64,000 nt of DNA from JBLWXV01 sp048267245 (GTDB lineage Bacteria; Bdellovibrionota; Bacteriovoracia; Bacteriovoracales; Bacteriovoracaceae), in contig JBLWXV010000001.1 in the NCBI GenBank assembly GCA_048267245.1, forward strand, positions 1 through 64,000, in the 5' to 3' direction. Under the pieces are notes generated by a model, which saw only the letters and a list, made by a program, of their open reading frames with translations, did no database searches and was not told the origin of the DNA. Positions 59,816 through 64,000 of the stretch are shown here, piece after piece (within the stretch, counting starts at the first letter, position 1; the number at the start of each line of letters is the position of its first letter). Made by a program: the position numbers and the translations under genes.

Positions 59816-60664
59816 TTAACCGTTAGATACTGCTTGGATCAGGTTCAAGGCACTCTTGGTGCTTGAGTTGGCCTGAGCGAGTACTGAGGTACCGGCAGTC
59901 ATGAGAATATTCTGTTTAGTAAGCTCTGCTGTCTCAGCGGCTACGTCAGTGTCGCGAACACGAGAGTTGGCGGCAGAGAGGTTTTCAACTGAAACTTGGA
60001 TATTGTTGATCGTCGACTGTAGTCTGTTTTGAAGGGCACCAAAGTCCGCTCTAATACCAGATACAGAGATAATCGCCTGGTCAATCGCTGCAAGTGAGTT
60101 CTGAGAAGAGATCTTATCAGCAACTGAAGCAAGGTTTAGGCCTAGGGCCGCCACGTTTACGTCAGCACTTGAAGCATCAAAGGTTAAACGGTCTGAAATT
60201 GGGTCGTTTCTCGTACCAATCTGAATATCAAACACAGCGCCAGTACCGTTAAGGAGTGGAACGCGGTTAAATTCAGTAGAGTTCGCGATACGATCGATTT
60301 CTGAAGTAAGCTGTTCGAATTCAACGTTGAGGAATTTTCTCTCCGTTGGCCCGATAGTGTCTGAAGCGGCTTGCACTGCAAGTTCGCGAAGACGAATCAA
60401 GATGTTTGAAGTTTCTGACAGAGCACCTTCAGCAATCTGAACAAGTGAGATACCGTCTTCAGCATTTCTTTCGGCTTGCTTAAGACCTCTTACCTGAGCT
60501 TTAAGGTTTTCTGAAATCGCGAGACCGGCAGCATCGTCACCAGCGCGATTGATACGTTGACCTGAAGACAACTTCTCGAGTGATTTGTTCATCGAGATGC
60601 GTGTCCCGTGTAGGTTCCTCTGTGCGTTGAGGGACGCTACGTTAGTGTTAATACGAAGTCCCAT
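59816..60664 (-). CDS. fliC: flagellin 2
   Basis: A 282-residue flagellin: MGLRINTNVASLNAQRNLHG and LSSGQRINRAGDDAAGLAIS at the start, AANSRVRDTDVAAETAELTK and SVLAQANSSTKSALNLIQ at the end. It is closely related to flagellin 1 across the whole length, with a short variable middle, so the pair probably arose by tandem duplication. AAGGAGG gives it a strong ribosome site. The 222-base gap to flagellin 1 and their separate leaders suggest separate transcripts. Confidence 0.96.
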   Translation of the reverse strand: MGLRINTNVASLNAQRNLHGTRISMNKSLEKLSSGQRINRAGDDAAGLAISENLKAQVRGLKQAERNAEDGISLVQIAEGALSETSNILIRLRELAVQAASDTIGPTERKFLNVEFEQLTSEIDRIANSTEFNRVPLLNGTGAVFDIQIGTRNDPISDRLTFDASSADVNVAALGLNLASVADKISSQNSLAAIDQAIISVSGIRADFGALQNRLQSTINNIQVSVENLSAANSRVRDTDVAAETAELTKQNILMTAGTSVLAQANSSTKSALNLIQAVSNG

Positions 60665-60687
60665 TGTAATCCTCCTTGATTATGGGT

Positions 60688-60714
60688 TTCTGTTAAAGTT
60701 CCTCTCTAACAGAA
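60688..60714 (-). other. hairpin in the flagellin 2 leader
   Basis: TTCTGTTA / TAACAGAA, eight pairs around an 11-base loop, ending about 15 bases before the ribosome site; a second, weaker hairpin (GAAAGG/CCTTTC) lies upstream. Similar in position to the hairpin in the flagellin 1 leader. Confidence 0.5.
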
Positions 60715-60847
60715 CCTTCCTTCACACCGAAGAAAGGCTTCGACTACCTTTCGTCTTAAAAAAATCCCCGCTAAAAAATTGTTTTTAAAACTTTCAGCTC
60801 GGGCAAATATTTCCCCTAAAGGCCCTAAAAGTGGCTAAAATGGCCAT

Positions 60848-61690
60848 ATGAAGCCATTCACGACCACGCTTTCCAAAGTCCCACACCTTAAAAATCAAGT
60901 TCTCTTATTGATTGAAGAGGCTTTTGGGTATCAAAAACCACAGGAATATGAAGCCGACTTCCTTCCGCTCATGAAAAAGGAGAATTGGGACAACATTCTT
61001 CTTCACTTAAATGAAGCAAATGAACTCATGGGTTGCGGCGGTTTTCGAAAGCTGACTCTAAGAGATAAAAACGAGCGTTTTGATGTGGCCTTCATTGGTG
61101 CAATTGCTACCAGCGAGCAATTTAGAGGTCGGGGCATCGGAACTCTCACGATGAATTCGCTACTAGAAAAACTTCAGCAGCAAGATCTCATTATGCTCTG
61201 GAGTGATCAAACTGACTTCTATCATAAATTTCAATTTAAAAATGCTGGCTCCCTCTGCGAAAATATCGGCGCAGACTGGTGTGCCCACAATACCACACGT
61301 GCTCTAAGCGAACTCACCCCTAATGAACAGCAACGAATCATAAGCTATTATGAAAACTTTCAAGTTGGTCACAATATCTCCCCCATGAGAACCGAGAGTG
61401 ACTGGAAAACCATATTTCAAATGAAGAGCGTCAGATGCTCCCTACTTCCCTTTGGTTATATCTTTGCCAATAAAGGAATGGATCTCACTCCGCTCATTCA
61501 TGAAGCTGGATGCAACCCTGAGGATATTTCCAAGCTCAAAGAGAAACTCTCCCTCTATAACTACTGGCTCAAGCATCCGGCACTTCAGACTTCAAGAGAG
61601 CGATTTGCTGGCCTCTGTCGCGTCCAAAGTCCCAAAATCACGGATGAAATCTTGAACAAAATCTTTATTCCTGGGATAGATTCAATCTAG
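60848..61690 (+). CDS. GNAT-family N-acetyltransferase
   Basis: A 280-residue protein whose N-terminal half is a GNAT domain: ELMGCGGFRKLTL, VAFIGAIATSEQFRGRGIGTLTMNSLLE (the RGxGxGT acetyl-CoA motif) and IMLWSDQTDFYHKFQF. The C-terminal half (about 155-280) has no recognised domain. It would transfer an acetyl group from acetyl-CoA to an unknown amine. No ribosome site is seen before the ATG. It is divergent from the flagellin genes and separate from the next gene. Confidence 0.85.
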   Translation: MKPFTTTLSKVPHLKNQVLLLIEEAFGYQKPQEYEADFLPLMKKENWDNILLHLNEANELMGCGGFRKLTLRDKNERFDVAFIGAIATSEQFRGRGIGTLTMNSLLEKLQQQDLIMLWSDQTDFYHKFQFKNAGSLCENIGADWCAHNTTRALSELTPNEQQRIISYYENFQVGHNISPMRTESDWKTIFQMKSVRCSLLPFGYIFANKGMDLTPLIHEAGCNPEDISKLKEKLSLYNYWLKHPALQTSRERFAGLCRVQSPKITDEILNKIFIPGIDSI

Positions 61691-61709
61691 AGACTTAGCG
61701 TCCATTTTT

Positions 61710-61738
61710 TTGACAGACCGTAAATATCGCCAAATCAT
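61710..61738 (+). promoter_or_regulatory. sigma-70 promoter of the CTG-start secreted protein
   Basis: Perfect TTGACA (61710-61715), 17 bases, AATCAT (61733-61738). Start near 61745, about 48 bases before the presumed start codon. Confidence 0.55.
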
Positions 61739-61792
61739 CTCGTTCTCAAATAATCATCGCTCTAAGATGGATAAAAAAATCTCAGGAGCCCC

Positions 61793-62206
61793 CTGAAACG
61801 TTTGCTTATTTTCACACTTCTTATTCTCTCGAGTCTCAAGGCCAATGCCCTTGCTATTAACGAAGATAATTTTACTCGCCCACTCGCAATCGCTTTTAAT
61901 CAAAGTGACGTAACAAGCCCTGATAAAAATGTGTTCCTCTTTCAGAGGGCACAGGGCAACTCACCCAAGATCATCATTGAAGTCATGGGAAGTGGAACTC
62001 TTATGTATTACTTTAACTCAGTAGGAGATTTTATCTTCTCCGAGGCCACTCAGGACCCATCAATGAAGAGAATTATGAGAAGGGCCCTGCTCGATAAGAA
62101 TTGCCCTGTGACTTTCACAGTGGAACCTGAAGCAGAGCGCTTTGAAAGTATTGATCTTGGCTGCGACTCTTACGCAAGCCTTGAACAAGAAAACGCCTTT
62201 ATCTAG
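61793..62206 (+). CDS. small secreted protein, probable CTG start
   Basis: A 137-residue protein. Reading from CTG at 61793 gives MKRLLIFTLLILSSLKANALA, a textbook signal peptide with a lysine-arginine start and an ALA cleavage site. AGGAG lies four bases upstream. No ATG, and only a TTG (61802) that loses the basic residues, is available. The mature part is about 116 residues with two cysteines and a mixed fold; no family is recognised. Its end overlaps the convergent ubiB gene by eight bases. Confidence 0.72.
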   Translation: MKRLLIFTLLILSSLKANALAINEDNFTRPLAIAFNQSDVTSPDKNVFLFQRAQGNSPKIIIEVMGSGTLMYYFNSVGDFIFSEATQDPSMKRIMRRALLDKNCPVTFTVEPEAERFESIDLGCDSYASLEQENAFI

Positions 62207-63932
62207 CTTTGTGAAAAACTCTCAGCCCTTGCATTAAAGCAGCAAGGGCGAGGACCCAAAAGAGCCAACAAATAACCGGCACCGATTGGTAGTGGAGAAT
62301 ATTCTCCTGACCAACAAGCATCACCCCGCTCACAGTGAAGACACCACAAAGAAAGAAATAACCTATTCCTTGAATAGCGTAGGTTATTTGAGCAGCTGTT
62401 TTTTCATGACCTGTATGGATAATTTCAATTCCATAAGAGCGCTTGCCCCACTCTCTGAAAAACCACTTCAAGTGTCTTGGCAGAATGCGCATAGAGGTCA
62501 GGAAATCTCTTCCAGTCCAAATCGCCTCCTCCATTAAGTCATCTTTAGAAATAGTTTTTTCTATAATCTCACCGATATCGCGCTCTAAAATACTATAGAC
62601 ATCGATATCCAATCCCAGTGAGCGACCAGTTCCATCAACAGTCATGAGTGCGCGGAAAACAACAAACCAATCACGTGGTAAGTAAAGGTCGTGCTTGCGA
62701 AGTGTCTTTAGAACAATTTGAAGCACCTCAGAGAAGTCAGTCTGCTGAGCGGTGAGTCCGACATAGGGACCGAGTCCTGCTTTCACGTCTTGAATAAGAC
62801 CATCGACATCTGGAATATTTCCGTAGTCGGCCACATCGAGAAACTCATAGATGAGATTTTCAAAGTTATAAGAAATTAGTGCGTAGATAATTGCAACAAA
62901 GTTTTGACGACTTCTTTTTCCCAGGGTGCCCATCAATCCAAAGTCGAGAAGGCCAATCTGTCCATTTTCAAGCAGTAGAAAGTTTCCACCGTGAAGGTCA
63001 GCGTGAAAAAATCCATCGTGCAGAAATGTTTTTAAGAACAGTCCCATCCCAGCTTCAAGCTTGGGATGAACAATTTCCATTTTATCTTTTAATTTTTCTG
63101 GCTCACTAAAGGCAATACCATCTAGGTACTCCATGACCAGAAGGTCTTCCTTGGTGTACTCCTTATAAATGGCAGGCAAGTAAAAAACGCCATCGGTATC
63201 GTGCTTTTCTAAGTTATCTTTAAGCCTTTGACAGTTAAGGGCTTCGATATTGAAATTGAGCTCAGTTCTTAACGTTGAAGAGAAATCTGAAATAATTCGA
63301 TTAAGTCCAATCGACTTTAAATCTTCTGAAATTCTCTCGCCTTGCCCAGCAAGAAATGAGAGCAATTGAAAATCAGTTTCTAAAAGCGGCTTAATTTTTG
63401 GTCTTCTCACTTTCAAGACAACATTCTTGCCATCTTTTAGCTGCGCCTTATAGACAAGACCGACCGAAGCGGTGCCAATTGGCTCCTCATCGATGAAACT
63501 AAAAACTTGATCTATCTTTTTTCCCAGAGAAAGTTCAATCGCCTCTTTAACTTCAACAAAAGGAACGCTCTTCACATTTCTCTTGAGCAGTGCCATCTCT
63601 TCAATAAATGAATCGGGAAAGAGATCCTCTCTAGAACTTAAGAGCTGACCAAACTTTACAAATGCCGGTCCCAACTCTTCAAAGCACTTCCTGAGTCTCG
63701 TTCCAAGAACTCTGGGCCAGTCTCTCTCTGTTGAGCCAGCTAGCTCCTCGTCTAATTGGTCCTTAATTTTTTTGGAAGACCTACCAACTGGAATTCCTGG
63801 GACCATTGCCAGCACACCCGAGGAGAAAAACTCAGCGAAACCATGCTTGGCAAAGACAGTGACGATTTCGCGCAGGCGCGACACATTCTTGATGGTCTGT
63901 CTGATTCCCATCCCGGTTCTGATTAAATCCAC
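62199..63932 (-). CDS. ubiB: UbiB/AarF-family (ABC1) atypical kinase
   Basis: A 577-residue protein with the signature KxGQ motif (FVKFGQLLSSREDLFP), the kinase-like core GTASVGLVYKAQLKDGKNVVLKV, FHADLHGGNFLLLENGQIGLLDFG, and two C-terminal membrane helices (from about residue 525). UbiB is an ATPase required for ubiquinone biosynthesis, which fits an aerobic organism with quinol oxidation through the bc complex. The start is GTG at 63932, after GGAGG. The gene's tail overlaps that of the secreted protein gene. Confidence 0.94.
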   Translation of the reverse strand: MDLIRTGMGIRQTIKNVSRLREIVTVFAKHGFAEFFSSGVLAMVPGIPVGRSSKKIKDQLDEELAGSTERDWPRVLGTRLRKCFEELGPAFVKFGQLLSSREDLFPDSFIEEMALLKRNVKSVPFVEVKEAIELSLGKKIDQVFSFIDEEPIGTASVGLVYKAQLKDGKNVVLKVRRPKIKPLLETDFQLLSFLAGQGERISEDLKSIGLNRIISDFSSTLRTELNFNIEALNCQRLKDNLEKHDTDGVFYLPAIYKEYTKEDLLVMEYLDGIAFSEPEKLKDKMEIVHPKLEAGMGLFLKTFLHDGFFHADLHGGNFLLLENGQIGLLDFGLMGTLGKRSRQNFVAIIYALISYNFENLIYEFLDVADYGNIPDVDGLIQDVKAGLGPYVGLTAQQTDFSEVLQIVLKTLRKHDLYLPRDWFVVFRALMTVDGTGRSLGLDIDVYSILERDIGEIIEKTISKDDLMEEAIWTGRDFLTSMRILPRHLKWFFREWGKRSYGIEIIHTGHEKTAAQITYAIQGIGYFFLCGVFTVSGVMLVGQENILHYQSVPVICWLFWVLALAALMQGLRVFHKAR

Positions 63933-64000
63933 GAGGTCCCTCCTTAGGCACTTATAAAATGTTACGCTAATTGTCGGGAGAAAGACAAAATGTTAAGCTC

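Noticed and set aside
1..64000. CRISPR arrays, insertion sequences, prophage and integrase genes
   Set aside because: No regular direct-repeat arrays, transposase motifs, flanking target-site duplications or phage structural genes were seen.

Overview
The window is a dense, single-chromosome stretch with short gaps, frequent start/stop overlaps and no insertion sequences, prophage genes or CRISPR arrays. Gene content points to a free-living or predatory member of the Bdellovibrionota, most like the Bacteriovoracales (Bacteriovorax/Halobacteriovorax/Peredibacter group): a moderate-to-low GC Gram-negative with aerobic respiration, two flagellins, an Flp/Tad pilus and many lipoproteins. This assignment is an inference from gene content; no rRNA or marker comparison was possible.

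Region by region. 1-470: a tRNA-Ala(UGC) with its own strong promoter, probably leading toward rRNA off the left edge, divergent from a cyclophilin lipoprotein gene (471-1061). 1124-8374 (minus): cytochrome c oxidase operon, ctaA-ctaB fusion, subunits II, I, III, a lipoprotein dihaem cytochrome c, Sco, subunit IV and a 55-residue membrane protein. 8514-9620: tryptophan 2,3-dioxygenase. 9719-12473: a bufferin (copper-thioamide peptide) operon bufABC followed by an ECF sigma factor and a small zinc-finger anti-sigma candidate. 12517-12831: RRM RNA-binding protein. 13275-20582: a divergent kynurenine-catabolism cluster (KMO, kynureninase and an oxalocrotonate decarboxylase-type enzyme one way; formamidase, aminomuconate semialdehyde dehydrogenase, aminomuconate deaminase, hydroxyanthranilate dioxygenase and an SDR the other way). 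20583-28271 (minus): a second respiratory operon: HEAT protein, Rieske, split cytochrome b, a 941-residue octahaem cytochrome c with a coiled coil, an oxidase subunit III, a small CPMC protein and CtaM.

28389-31335 holds uncharacterised membrane, coiled-coil and FliG-like genes. 31332-41038 (minus) is a housekeeping operon glmU-glmS-uvrD/pcrA-AsmA-like-mtnA-ppx/gppA-cNMP protein. Lon (41324-43744), a CheY-like regulator and a small membrane protein follow. 44632-47011 contains three short secreted proteins that look like one family; two have convincing sigma-54 promoters. A YD-repeat (RHS-type) secreted protein (47126-48757) has a near-consensus sigma-28 promoter. 48838-56703 (minus) is an Flp/Tad pilus locus with a CpaE-CpaF fused ATPase and five pilin-like proteins. 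56918-57093 is 6S RNA. 57155-64000 holds an unknown gene, a catalytically altered RmlD-like protein, two flagellins, a GNAT protein, a small secreted protein that probably starts at CTG, and a UbiB-type kinase.

The genes fit together as a respiratory chain (quinol -> Rieske/cytochrome b -> octahaem and dihaem cytochromes c -> aa3-type oxidase with its haem A and CuA assembly factors) fed in part by amino-acid catabolism (tryptophan via kynurenine), alongside surface motility structures. The items most worth a second look are the octahaem coiled-coil subunit, the small secreted protein family with sigma-54 promoters, the sigma-28-controlled YD-repeat protein, the CpaE-CpaF fusion, the bufferin operon with its own ECF sigma factor, and the gaps in the kynurenine route.
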